Shown here piece after piece: positions 1-10,305 of a stretch of DNA of 64,000 nucleotides; the stretch's first letter is position 1, and every line of letters starts with the position of its first letter. Source of the stretch: Metamycoplasma neophronis (GTDB lineage: Bacteria > Bacillota_I > Bacilli_A > Mycoplasmatales > Metamycoplasmataceae); assembly GCF_006491995.1 (NCBI RefSeq), contig NZ_VHHP01000001.1, forward strand, positions 1 through 64,000, read 5' to 3'. The position numbers and the translations under genes are program-made. The notes under the pieces are model-generated. The model ran no database searches, was not told the origin of the DNA, and worked only from the letters and a program-made list of their open reading frames with translations.

Positions 1-734
1 AAATTTAATAGTTCGTCATTATATTTAAAAATGCTATCTTTAAAAATAAACTTATTTGTTTTGACATAATCTATATTAATTTCGTATTTTTCATTTCACA
101 TTGATTCCATTTTTTGCTTAATTTCTTCTTGTTGATTTAAATAAACATTAATAGCATTATCAAAAATTTGGTGTTTTTCTTTATTTTCAAAAATATTTAT
201 TTGTAAATTATTTTTTTTAATTGCGGCTTCTAATTTAAATAAATAAAAACCTAAATATAAATTATTAATAATCAAAATATCGTTACTTAAGCCAATCGGT
301 AAATTATAAATAGAATTATTAGTTTTTGGAATTCCAAGTTGTTTGTTAGAAAGCAATACTTTAGGATATAAATTAGCCTCTTTAGTTTCTTCATAAAAAT
401 CAAGCGAGCGATCGTATTTAGCGATAAGATTTGCTAAACTTGGATAATATAAGACTAAATTTGGAATTGTTTCATCATTAGCCTCTAATTGTAATGCAAT
501 ATTTTGAAAAATATTTTCTCTGCTCTTTGCATAAACTAATTTAACTTTTTTATTCGGGTTTTGCGCATTATATTTTTTAACAATTGTCTCAAAAACCTTG
601 ATATCCCGGTCTGGAAATTGTCGTATTTTAAAAATAACCTCATCTGCCGAAACTTTTCTTTGACAAGAAATCGCTACAACTGGCAAGGTTGTAAATGCAA
701 AAACTGCCAATGACGAAAATAATTTTCTTAACAT
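1..734 (-). CDS. surface lipoprotein, ABC solute-binding type (partial, C-terminus outside window)
   Basis: The start is the ATG at 734, which gives a clean lipoprotein signal peptide ending in VVAISC (Cys24). A longer reading from 785 would only add an odd N-terminus. The frame runs through a TGA (Trp) at 96-98 and leaves the window. Residues after the lipobox resemble the same region of the large lipoprotein at 6052-8208: both have a segment like 'NVLINYP/NLVLYYP' followed by 'IIASYD/LIAKYD'. The two are therefore probably paralogous solute-binding lipoproteins. A perfect TATAAT at 741-746 lies only 6 bases upstream and no Shine-Dalgarno is seen, so the mRNA may be leaderless. A terminator separates the gene from the upstream ABC operon. 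The ligand is unknown; proximity suggests a nucleic-acid-derived or sugar-like substrate. Confidence 0.7.
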
Positions 735-770
735 AAAATTATTATACAATTTACTTTTAAAAGAATAACA

Positions 771-797
771 AAAAGGCCCAAGCATATAACTTGGACC
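771..797 (-). terminator. intrinsic terminator of the nuclease/ABC operon
   Basis: On the minus strand an 8-bp stem (GGTCCAAG / CTTGGGCC, one G-T wobble) is followed by TTTTTG. It lies just after the small membrane gene and before the promoter of the next lipoprotein gene. Confidence 0.8.
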
Positions 798-839
798 CTA
801 AATTTATTTGATTAAATAAATAAACACAGAATATTAATT

Positions 840-1019
840 TTATATACCTTTAGAAGCTAAAGCAATTGGTCCTTCTATTAAACCATAAATTGCTACAGCA
901 ACAATCGCTAATGCAACTACTGTACTAAGAATAATACCAATAATAGAGAAAATTCTTTTAACTTTACTTTTTCTCTTTGACTTAGTCAATTGAATAAATA
1001 ATTTATTATCGTTATTCAT
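840..1019 (-). CDS. small single-span membrane protein (59 aa)
   Basis: A 59-residue frame starts at ATG 1019, three bases after the stop of the permease gene, and ends in TAA at 840-842. It has a basic, polar N-terminus (KSKRKSKVKR) followed by one hydrophobic helix of about 22 residues (IFSIIGIILSTVVALAIVAVAI). Its tight coupling to the two permeases makes it the last gene of the ABC operon. I do not recognise a family. It could be a small accessory subunit of the transporter. Its absence from other mycoplasma annotations may only reflect its size. Confidence 0.6.
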   Translation of the reverse strand: MNNDNKLFIQLTKSKRKSKVKRIFSIIGIILSTVVALAIVAVAIYGLIEGPIALASKGI

Positions 1020-1022
1020 ATC

Positions 1023-1925
1023 CTATCCTTTGGTTGCGTTACCATTTCTTGCAATGGCATTCATAATTCTTTTTCTTAGTATGAAGTAAATAATTAGCAT
1101 AGGTAAGATGGCTAGAATAGTTCCGGCCATACGAATTGATCTATAAACCATTTGAAGCTCGGCATTTTTTGATTTACCGGTTTCGAATACTCATAGGTTA
1201 ATAGGTTTTCATAATGTATTAACTCCATTAAATAGTAAAGAAGGTCATACATATGAGTTTCAAGATGCAAATGCGGTAAGAACGGCTACAGTTCATGTAG
1301 TTGATTTAACCATTGGCATTGCAACCTTAAAGAAATATACAAATCCGTTTGCCCCGTCTAACATAGAAGATTCCTTAACTGAGTTTGGAATTGCTTCGAA
1401 AGCATTTCTATACATTCATGCGAAGAAGATTGAAGCAGCAAATGGCACAACCATCGTAATGAATAATCAGTTTTGGGTTTGTCATCCTAGAGCGGTTACA
1501 ATTGTATATTGTCCGGTTAAAAGTCCAATTTCTGGAATAATCATTAGCGAAATGAAAAATCCAAAAAATGCGCTTTTACCTTTCCAGTTATTTAATGCGA
1601 AAGCATATCCAAGGGTGATTGAGAAGAACATTCTAACTAAAATAGATACTACTGTAAGCGAAACAGTATAAATTATAGCTTGGGCATATCCTTCATCAAA
1701 AGCCTCAGTAAAGTTGTGTCAGTTGAATACTTTTCCCCCTTCGAATGATTTAGGAAATAGTAAAACCTCATTTTTTATTTGTCATTGAATGCTAGTTAAT
1801 GATTGTGTAATCATGAAGTAAAATGGGAATAAAATTAATAAACCAAAGAATCCTAAAATAATTATTTTAAAGGCCCAGCTACCAACGGCTGCTCAAGCGC
1901 TTGTGGTGCTGTATGGTTTAGACAT
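1023..1925 (-). CDS. ABC transporter permease, MalG/UgpE type
   Basis: The 300-residue membrane protein contains a carbohydrate-type permease EAA loop, 'SSMLDGANGFVYFFKVAMPM', which contacts the ATPase. About six hydrophobic segments fit the binding-protein-dependent permease fold. Several in-frame TGA codons encode Trp. It starts at ATG 1925, ten bases after the stop of the partner permease, and is followed by the small membrane gene. By position it matches the MG189-type permease of the mycoplasma nuclease/ABC operon. The family usually imports sugars or glycerol phosphate. The conserved link with a nuclease suggests nucleic-acid breakdown products here, which is an inference. Confidence 0.88.
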
Positions 1926-1935
1926 TAATTCTTGT

Positions 1936-2973
1936 TTAGATTTTAAATACCGGTTTTCTCTTCAATGTCTTGTTTTCAATTTTGTTAATAACATTTTTTT
2001 CTCCTGTTTTAACACTAGCAATATATATTAATGACGCGATCTTTCTTACTGATTTAGAGAAGATTAGACCGATTACAAATAAGATGACTGACGCTGCAGC
2101 AGCAATATCAAATCTTCCTTGACTAGTATAGTTAAAGATATATAGAATAAGGGTAGCACCTTGATTTTGCATTGCAGATGAAGCACTATTATTAAACAAT
2201 GCTAATGGGAATGTTTTAATACCACCAATTAATCCCATGGTAAATAAGAACGAAATTGTCTTAGTTATTGATGGTAGTGTTATTCTATAGAATTGTTTGT
2301 TTGTTGACGCACCGTCAATAGAAGCTGCTTTATATAAATCTTGATTAACCGATAGCATTGCGGTGGTTAAAATTAAGATTTGAAAGGCTAAACTTCCTCA
2401 AACACCTCTAATTAAAATAATTCAAAAAGCGTTTCAGTTTCCTGGTGTTGTATTACTCAAGAATTGAATTGGTGTATCAATTATTTTTCAATTCAAAAGG
2501 AATTTATTGATCAAACCGTCTGTTTGATCGAACATAACACTAAACGCCATAGATACAGCAATAGCAGATGTTACATAAGGTAAGAAGAAAACTGTTTGTC
2601 AAAATCCTCTTGATCATTTTTTAACTAACTGCACTATTGCTGAAGAAATTAACAATGATATTCCTAAACTAATTGGAATAGATAAAATAGCATAAACTAA
2701 TGAGTTTCTTAAAGCTACTCCAAATACTGATGAAGTAAAAATTCTAGTATAGTTACCAAAACCAACGGTATAAACACCTTGGGCAAATCCCATCTTCATT
2801 TGGAATGATTTAATTAAAACTAATAAAAATGGAATTAGTGTAAACAATAGAATTGTAATTATAGATGGTAGCATCATTAAAAGTGGTTTATAAAACTTAG
2901 TTTTATTATTTAAAACACTTAATGCTAATCCAGGATTTTTAATTCTATATTTTTTTCAAAAATAAGTTTTCAT
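1936..2973 (-). CDS. ABC transporter permease, MalF/UgpA type
   Basis: The 345-residue integral membrane protein starts at ATG 2973 with a basic N-terminus, then a first membrane span after residue 33. The EAA-type loop reads 'YKAASIDGASTNKQFYRITLP', typical of MalF-like permeases. TGA codons are read as Trp in several spans. The gene lies two bases after the ATPase stop and ten bases before the second permease, so it is translated within one operon. It should form the heterodimeric channel with the downstream permease. A basic tail (ENKTLKRKPVFKI) follows the last helix. Confidence 0.88.
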
Positions 2974-2975
2974 AA

Positions 2976-4946
2976 TTAAATACGTTCTTTTGTTTCAACA
3001 TCAAATAAATGATATAATTCATCATTTTTAATGTTTAATTTAACAATTTCGCCAATTTCGTAATGATACTTTTTACTTAAAAATACGTTTGCTATTTTAT
3101 TGATTTCGGGAATGAATATTTGTGCTTGAATTTCTTTTCCTAAATATTCAACAACTTTAATAGAACCAGCAAAAATGCCGTCTTCACTTTCGATTAGTGA
3201 TTCCCCTCTAAATCCTAAATCGACTTTTGGTTTATTGTATGATTCAGGCAATTTAATAACTTTTTTGCCATTATACATTACATACCCATCTTTGGTGTCA
3301 GTTTCAAAGATAGTCATTTCTGGCATACCAAGAAACTTTGCAACAAATTCATTTTTTGGTCTTAAATACAATTCCATAGGACTACCGATTTGTTGAACAC
3401 GCGCGGTTGACATACAAACAATTTTATCGCTAATTGACATAGCTTCTTCTTGATCGTGAGTAACAAAAACTGTAGTAATACCTAACTCTTGTTGAATTGA
3501 ACGTATTCACTTTCTAGTTGAAATACGTAATTTAGCATCAAGGTTAGATAAAGGTTCATCTAATAATAAGATTTTTGGTTTCTTAACAATAGCACGAGCA
3601 ATTGCTACCCGTTGTTGTTGTCCACCTGATAATTGTGTAGGTCTTTTAGCTAAGTTTTTAGTAATTTCAACTCTTTGTGAAACTTCCAAAACATCTTTAA
3701 CTGTAGCCTCGTCAATTGTTAAAACATCTTTTGATAATACTTCGATTTGATCTTGTAAATCATTTGGCAACATCTTAATCAAAAGATTCAAGTTTTTATT
3801 AAAATTATGATCTTTTAAATTATGCGATTCAAAAATATTTTTAAAAGCAGATTGAACTGCAGAAGCATAATCTTCTGAAGTTTCTTTGCTTACTAATTTG
3901 TATCTTTTTTGAACTTCTTTAATTTTTAATTTTAATTCAGAATGAGCTTGAATAGCTCTTTTTTCTGCTAATGCTTTCTTAGCTTGTTTAATGTCTTCTT
4001 TATTTCTTGCCTTAGTTGAAGCATAAATTTTTTCATATTCTTTTTTCAATTCAGATGTTTTATTTTTATATGATGTTGTAAGTTCATTCTTTTTATTTTT
4101 TAACTGTGCATTAATAGCATTAATTTCAGAAGACATATTTGCACTTTGTTCACCAGTTAAAGAACTATTTAGACTTAATTTTTCATATTTTTCTTGAACA
4201 TCAGTAATTGATTTTTTAGCAAATTGTTTTGCTTCTAATAAATCGGCTTGATATTGAATTTTTAATTCTTTTAATTGTTTTAAAACTTTTTTAGTTAAAT
4301 TAGTTGCTTCAGCAACTTTTTTAGTTTCTAAAAAGTTTAATCTATTTACTTCATCATCGATAATATCATTGTATTCAGATTTTAATTCAGATAAATATTT
4401 ATCTGTTTCTTTTGGATTATCAATTGAATAGTAATATTTAAGTTCTAAGTTTTTTAATTCATCTTTTGTAATATTAAAATGTTTTAGAACTAATTTAAAA
4501 ATTTCATGTTGAGCTGATCTTGTTTTTTCAATAGTTTCAGCTTTTCAATGTTTATCGTTTGATAAAGGAAAAGCAATGTTTTCATAAACTGTCATATGTG
4601 GATACAATGCATAGTTTTGGAAAACAAGTCCAAGTTCTCTTTGTTGCGGAGAAAATTTTGTAACGTCTATTCCGGAAAAAAAGATTTTACCGCTTGTAGG
4701 ACGTAATAATCCTGAAATAGCGTTAAGGGTTGTTGTTTTACCTGAACCAGATGGTCCCAATAGTGTAACTAACTCTCCTTTTTCAATAACGAACGAGGCA
4801 TTGTCAACTGCTAGCGATTCACCGAAATCTATGACTAGATTTCTAATTTCAATCGCAGGAATTGTTTTTTTCATCTCGTAGCGTTGTTTAGAGAAACTAT
4901 GAATATCTTCTTGTGTTAATTGCTTTTGGGTTTTGTTTTTTTTCAT
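2976..4946 (-). CDS. ABC transporter ATPase (UgpC/MalK type) with a ~275-residue coiled-coil insertion
   Basis: The 656-residue ATPase energises the two downstream permeases. Walker A is GPSGSGKT at about residues 64-71 and the Q-loop Gln is near 110. The signature LSGGQQQR is only at about 439, followed by Walker B LLLDEP. In MalK the Q-loop and signature are roughly 50 residues apart, so about 275 extra residues are inserted, mostly Lys/Glu/Ala-rich and predicted helical or coiled-coil. The C-terminal part after Walker B looks like a MalK-type OB regulatory domain. Mycoplasma ATPases of the MG187 type are also enlarged. TGA codons are Trp. The role of the insertion is unknown; it could reach another partner such as the nuclease system. 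Confidence 0.88.
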
Positions 4947-4980
4947 AGTTATTCCTTATTTTTTAGATTAATAAAGGTAA

Positions 4981-6027
4981 TTAATTATTTTTTTCTAGTT
5001 TTTCAAAAAATTTATAAATGTTATTTTTATAAGTGGCCAATCCTGGTTTTATTAAAAATTCTGGGCGTAAAATCATACTTGAGTGGTCTATCATATTTTT
5101 GTCGTGTTCTTCATATTCCAAACTGAACTGAGCAGGCGAATTAATACCGACGTTCGCTCCATAAAAACCTTTTTTCTCATATGCTGCAGAATTAATTGCA
5201 TAAGCTAAATAAGGCATTAAAAATGATGAAATGTTTGGATTTTCTAATAAAGTTTTATTTTGATAGCCATACTTAAACGAATTAAAGTCTATGGTATTTA
5301 ATCTTGCCAAAGTGTAACCATTAGCAAGCATTTCAATACCAAAATTTTTAGAGTAATTTTCGCCAAAAAATACATTAGCAACAAATCTATTGTAACTTTT
5401 TGTCGTTCAATTAGAAGATATAAGTTTAACTCTTTGTCCCAACACTAATGAGTCAGCGAAAGCATGATCCATTTTAGCCAATGAGCTTTCCCTTTCACTT
5501 ACATTATTAGTGTTTTCTTCTAATGTGTCAATATTTGCAATTCTAATTGACATTGTTTCCGGTACTACAACTGCTTGGGCTTCAGTAGGTAATTTAACGG
5601 GTTGTTTTATTACTCGTACTGTAATTGTATCACCGTCGGCTAAATGAGTAACTTCAGCTTCAACAGCATGGAAGTATTCCCATAAAGTAACATTATATTT
5701 TTTTTCGTCAGAATCCGAAATTTGAATTATGTTATCGAATATAGTTCCGACCTTGTCTAATTCATAACTTTTTGGTCAATTTGGATAATTAAAAGGTACG
5801 ATCGAATTTAAGACATTAATATTTTTTTTGATTTCTGGATAAGATTTTGCTAAATCTGTTTTTTTAATTAGTTCTTCTTTATATTTTGAACTAATATATT
5901 TATTGTTTTGTATCCTTACTATTGCCTTTTCACGCTTTATTGTAAGATTACAAGATGAAGCAACAACAATGGGCGAAATTGTTGTTGCTGCAATACCAAT
6001 TGTTAAGAATAATTTATTAATTTTCAT
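4981..6027 (-). CDS. thermonuclease-fold membrane lipoprotein (MG186/Mhp379-like)
   Basis: The 348-residue lipoprotein has a lipobox ending VVASSC (Cys26). A staphylococcal-nuclease domain spans about residues 115-240. By eye the catalytic set is intact: D131-G-D133, then R162 in RIANIDTLEE with D167, T168 and E170, then R214 in SYNRF. These correspond to nuclease D19/D21, R35, D40, T41, E43 and R87. The enzyme should cut extracellular DNA or RNA at the cell surface, probably with Ca2+. Its place between a surface lipoprotein and an ABC importer is the known mycoplasma arrangement and suggests uptake of the products. The residues after about 250 are not recognised. Confidence 0.87.
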
Positions 6028-6051
6028 TAATCTATTATTTATTAAAAAATA

Positions 6052-8208
6052 CTAAATATTAAATCCGTTTGAAATATTGGTGATAAATGATTCGAAAGTA
6101 ACTTCGCCTGGGCTTGATGCTGCTTTACTGAATAGACCTAGTGCTGCAGAAGTAATTGAATCTCTCAATGGATTTGATTTAACAGAAGCAACGTCTTCGG
6201 CTGGAACATAAACTCCATCGTGGTTTTGACTATTAATTAAATTAAATTGATTAAATGCCAAAGTATTTGCTGTATTTAAACCAAATTGTTCAGGGTTGCT
6301 TTGGAAGAATGAGTTAGTTGGTGATACATAACCTCCAACATAGTTAAACATATCAATAGGTTTAACATTTTCTTTTGTAAAGACTTTTTCTGGTTGTCCC
6401 TTAGGTCTATATGTAATTGTTAATGTTGGAATGGTGCCTTTAAAGAATCAATCCATAAAACTCAATGTTTTTTCATCCTCTTGTTTATTTGAGTGAATAC
6501 CAATCATTGATGGACCTTGTACGAAAACTGCTTTATGTGGGCTGTTTTGTTCTTTACTAAATGGCGAACCAATTCAGTCAGCATCAGCTTCATTAACAAC
6601 AGATGTTTGAGTTTGTTGCTTAACTTCAACAAATTCAGGGCTAATTAGGAAGTAATTTTCAGCTTGTGTTGTTCCCTTGGTTACATTAGGTAATTCAACA
6701 AACTTACCTGCTGGAATTTCAAGAGTTTGGTCTGCGTTTGTGTTATTTTTGTAAGAAACTTCCAATTTTCCATTTTTTACTGTAAAAATGCTTTTTGCTG
6801 GAACGAAATATCATCCTGCATATGCAGACATATCTTCTGAAGTAAGAGCGGCAGATAATTTATATTGGTGTTTTGCAGATGATACTTTGCTAAAGTCAGG
6901 AACAGTTGATTTATAAACTTGGTTAACATATTTACCCGATTTAACTTGGAATGCAACATATGCTTTATCGTTTTCTTTAACACTTTTTGCAACTGGGTCA
7001 GTTGTAAGAACTGTGTCAGCAATATCTACTGAATCCGAAGTTCCTTTGATATAGTAATTGTTAATTGCTTTTGAAGAAGAAACGAAAGTTTTGTCTCATC
7101 CCGCAGTCGATCCCATCGACATAGCTAATTTATAGCTAATTAAATTTCCTGAACCATAAGAACCATTACCACCAATTCATAGTGCTTTATTCTTAATACC
7201 TTCGATAATAATATCTGCTGCTGCTTTAAATACAGCACGTTGAGTACTTTTTGGATTTTCAATAAATGTAGTGTAGTCTCATCCACCATCAGCAGCATTT
7301 TCAGCATCAGGTGTAACATATCCCTTAGAAGCGTTTCCAGCATCTGCGGCGCCGACCATTGTGTTAATTGCGTTTGGAACTGAGTCCATACCTAAAACAT
7401 ATAAATTAGGGTTATTAGCGTAAATTTTCTTAATTGCTATCGCCATCTTAATTAATGATTCGTATGAATTGAAAATGCTGTCATCAATAGCAGGAACCAA
7501 TTCTTTTATTTTAGCTTTTAATTCTTCATTAATTTCTGCTCTAGATTGTTCTGTTCAAACAGAATCCACGAAAGCTCTTTCTTCTACTTGTGACTTAGAA
7601 TAGTCAATATATTTATTAATTAAAGTAACATTTGAACCAAATGGAACTTCTGCTAATGTGTGTAGTTCATCTAATAATTTACCTAATAAAATTTTTGAAA
7701 CAGTAATCATTTCTGTTGAACGTGACATAGGAGCAACTAATTTTTCGCCATTTTTTGCACCAGCGATAGTTGAGTTAACATTTTTGAATGCAGGTGCAAA
7801 TCCAAATGATTCATACATATCGTTTGGAATAGCTAAATTCATATCATATGAAGCAATTATTGAAGCTGCAGCTGGATAGTTAATTAAAACATTTCAAAAT
7901 GTTTGATTATCTTTAGCATTTAATTTTGCAGATAAAGAGTCGGTGTTATAACCGTTTGCAAGATAATTAACTGTAACTTTTCAACCAGCGTCTTTATTGA
8001 CATGTTCATTATAGTAATCAACGATGCTTTGTAAAGCTACTGCTTGTTGGCCATCTTTAGCAAAACCTGTTGCTAATACAATTTTATTGTCTAAATCTTG
8101 GTCAAATCTTGCAGTTCCTCCACCACCACATGAAGCCGCAATAGGTGCGATCGCAATTGCGGAAGCAATAGGTGCAAGTCCTAGAAGAACTTTGTTAATT
8201 TTTTTCAT
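6052..8208 (-). CDS. large surface lipoprotein, P68/MG185-like solute-binding component
   Basis: The 718-residue lipoprotein has a signal peptide MKKINKVLLG... ending PIAASC (Cys27) and a Gly-rich linker. It starts with an AGAAAGGA-type Shine-Dalgarno about 14 bases upstream and ends just before the nuclease gene. Many TGA codons are Trp. Its position at the head of the operon matches MG185-type lipoproteins. The first third resembles the paralogue at 1-734, which supports a solute-binding role for the downstream permeases. The exact family name (P68-like) is my best recollection rather than a verified match. The transcript begins with a long leader that includes an attenuator-like hairpin. 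Confidence 0.75.
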
Positions 8209-8250
8209 AAATTAATTTATTCCTTTCTAATAATTAAAAATAATTTAGAA

Positions 8251-8295
8251 AAACGCAACACCAAAACGCGCCTATGGGCGTTTGGCATTGCGTCT
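8251..8295 (-). promoter_or_regulatory. attenuator-like hairpin in the leader of the nuclease/ABC operon
   Basis: Read on the minus strand, ACGCAATGCC plus AAACGC pairs with GCGTTT plus GGTGTTGCGT around an 8-base loop, with one bulge, and is followed by TTTTTC. Two of the pairs are U-G wobbles only in minus-strand RNA; on the plus strand they would be A-C mismatches. No minus-strand gene lies upstream, so it sits in the leader of the 8208 gene. Confidence 0.65.
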
Positions 8296-8334
8296 ATTGT
8301 GAAATTCTTTTAAAATATTCTGTGTTTTCACAAT
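8296..8334 (-). repeat. 9-bp inverted repeat in the same leader
   Basis: Perfect arms ATTGTGAAA (8296-8304) and TTTCACAAT (8326-8334) are separated by 21 bases. They could form an RNA hairpin or a protein-binding operator. The upstream arm can also pair (with wobbles) with the 5' arm of the attenuator hairpin. Confidence 0.55.
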
Positions 8335-8421
8335 ACATATTTTAATATATTTAAGCAAATATTTATAAAAAAAACTAAACCTTAAAAAAATATATTTAAT
8401 AAATTAAATAAATAACACAAT

Positions 8422-8427
8422 ATTATA
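8422..8427 (-). promoter_or_regulatory. candidate -10 box for the nuclease/ABC operon
   Basis: TATAAT on the minus strand is a perfect match, about 214 bases before the start codon at 8208. A start near 8415 would put both leader hairpins in the mRNA. The -35 region is weak, and a second possible promoter lies closer to the gene. Confidence 0.4.
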
Positions 8428-8495
8428 CATCTAATTACTTAATATATACATTATTTATTTTTTTATTTAAATAACATAATGAATATAATTTATAC

Positions 8496-9092
8496 ATGTT
8501 AGATTATGAAAAAAATATACAAAATTATAAAAATCTGCTTATCGCAGGTTGTGATGAAGCTGGCCGCGGACCATCTGCCGGTCCACTATATATTGCGGCT
8601 TGTATAATGCCTATAGACTATCAAAATGAAAAAATTAATGATTCTAAAAAATTAAGTGAAAAAACAAGAGAAAAACTATTTGATGAAATTATTAACAACG
8701 CAATATCATATTCAATTATAAAAATATCCGCTAATGAAGTCGATGCGCTTAATCCGAAACAAGCATCAAGATTAGGCATGAAAATGGCAATTGAAGCATT
8801 GAGCATAAAGCCAGATTTAGTTATAACGGATTTTGAAAAGATTGATATCAATATAACTCAAATAAATTTGATTAAAGGCGATGAAAAGAGCCTTAATGTC
8901 GCCGCCGCTTCAATATTGGCCAAAGTATCACGTGATAGATACATGATTGAGTTAGCAAAACAATATCCTCAATATGATTTCGAAAATAATAAAGGTTATT
9001 TTACAAAAAAACATGCTGAAGCCATTGCTCAGCATGGGATTTGCCTAGAACATCGTAAAAGTTATAAAAATATAAAACCTTTTATTAAATAA
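8496..9092 (+). CDS. rnhB: ribonuclease HII
   Basis: The 198-residue enzyme removes RNA from RNA-DNA hybrids and single ribonucleotides from DNA. The type 2 RNase H signature CDEAGRGPSAGP gives catalytic D20 and E21, and a further acidic residue lies at D112 (ITDFEKID). The conserved block AAASILAKVSRD is present, and the length is close to the usual 200 residues. A TATAAT at 8484-8489 ends six bases before the ATG and no Shine-Dalgarno is present, so the mRNA is probably leaderless. The gene is alone and is followed by an intrinsic terminator. Confidence 0.95.
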   Translation: MLDYEKNIQNYKNLLIAGCDEAGRGPSAGPLYIAACIMPIDYQNEKINDSKKLSEKTREKLFDEIINNAISYSIIKISANEVDALNPKQASRLGMKMAIEALSIKPDLVITDFEKIDINITQINLIKGDEKSLNVAAASILAKVSRDRYMIELAKQYPQYDFENNKGYFTKKHAEAIAQHGICLEHRKSYKNIKPFIK

Positions 9093-9120
9093 AAAATTAA
9101 CAACAAATGTTAATTTTTTT
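9091..9120 (+). terminator. terminator after rnhB
   Basis: AAATTAACA pairs with TGTTAATTT around a short ACAAA loop and is followed by a T run. Confidence 0.75.
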
Positions 9121-9139
9121 ATCCACCAGTAATAGGCTT

Positions 9140-9946
9140 TTATCTTTTTACAGAAGATGAATTCAAATATCTAAAAGCATAAATATTAAACGATAACAAA
9201 TTGAAGTTATTAAATGTTTCAATATTTTTTACTTTGCTCAAAATATGAATTTCATAAATAAATATTGAAATGCTCAAACTAAAAATGGTTGCCGCTAAGA
9301 TAATTAATAAACGAGTGATTTCTCTTAATGATTCATTTAAATCGAAATATTTAATTGCAAAAGCGACTAATATTGCAATTATAATTATTGGAATTACTAA
9401 ATTTAAAACAATCGTTCTAGTTATACCAACTTGTTTTTGTTTTTTATAGTTAGGATCTAAAAATCCATGTTTAGCAAAATCTGAGTTAACTTCATTGATC
9501 AAATTACCATATTCAATTGACATTTTTGAATAATTTAAAATGCCGGCAATAACATCAATAAATTTACTTTTAGTGATTGGCTTTTTTATGCTATAAAATT
9601 CGATTACCCGTGGGTCTTTAAAAAAACTGAATTTTGACTTATCATGAAGCGAATTCAAATAAGCATAATATTCAAAAAAGTCTTTAATAGTATAACGTTT
9701 GAATAAATCTAAAAATATAAAAGAAGCCAAAACTAATAATAAACCCGAAATTAGCCCGACAATTATGCTTACGATAATATCATTTGAAACCTGTAAAGTA
9801 TCTTCATAACGGTTCTTAAAAACAACACTAATATAAATAATAAGTGACCATGCTGCAAATATAACTAATAAAATTAATATTCAATATCATATTGAATGGA
9901 TTTCATAGTTTTTTAATTTTTTTAATTCATTTTTTCTATTATCCAT
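9140..9946 (-). CDS. hypothetical four-span membrane protein (268 aa)
   Basis: The frame starts at ATG 9946 with a good AAGGAG five bases upstream, and TGA is read as Trp near the N-terminus (SIWYW). Two hydrophobic hairpins are visible: residues about 18-45 with 55-77, and about 172-195 with 205-227. A polar, charged central domain of about 95 residues lies between them. I do not recognise the family. The layout resembles other mycoplasma membrane proteins of unknown function. It stands alone between rnhB (convergent) and tRNA-Leu. Confidence 0.7.
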
Positions 9947-10037
9947 GTGTCTCCTTATTTACGATTATATTATATATAATAAATTTTGTTTATAGTAAAA
10001 ATCAAGCTTTTTAGTGCTTAAAGTTTATATTTTTTTG

Positions 10038-10082
10038 CTTAAAATAAGATAGAAAAATATCTTGTTTTAAGTATTTTTTTAT
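10038..10082 (+). terminator. orphan plus-strand terminator hairpin
   Basis: A 14-bp stem (CTTAAAATAAGATA with TATCTTGTTTTAAG) has a 6-base loop and a long T run. One pair is a U-G wobble only in plus-strand RNA. No plus-strand protein gene lies upstream (see findings). Confidence 0.6.
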
Positions 10083-10110
10083 TCTAAATTTATTAAATTA
10101 CAATAACAAA

Positions 10111-10132
10111 AGACGGCCAATAAGTGCCGTCT
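10111..10132 (-). terminator. terminator after tRNA-Leu(CAA)
   Basis: AGACGGC pairs with GCCGTCT; the minus strand then has TTTTG. It lies directly 3' of the tRNA. Confidence 0.7.
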
Positions 10133-10148
10133 TGTGGTAAAAAATATA

Positions 10149-10232
10149 TGGTACTCCAGACTGGACTTGAACCAGCATGACCTGCGTCGGTTGATTTTGA
10201 GTCAACTGCGTCTACCATTTCGCCACTGGAGC
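10149..10232 (-). tRNA. tRNA-Leu (anticodon CAA)
   Basis: The 84-base gene has an acceptor stem GCTCCAG / CTGGAGT and an encoded CCA. The anticodon stem GTTGA/TCAAC encloses the loop CTCAAAA, giving anticodon CAA, which reads UUG. It has the long variable arm of class II tRNAs and a TTCAAGT T-loop. Confidence 0.95.
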
Positions 10233-10305
10233 AATTGCAATAATATTATATAAGTTTTTTTAGTAAAATTGATTATTTTAATTATTTAGTTCTATAATCA
10301 TATTT

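Noticed and set aside
6777..7343. Minus-strand frames rich in Leu/Gln/His inside the large lipoprotein gene
   Set aside because: They lie in another frame of the lipoprotein. With TGA as Trp the lipoprotein frame is continuous, so these are shadows.
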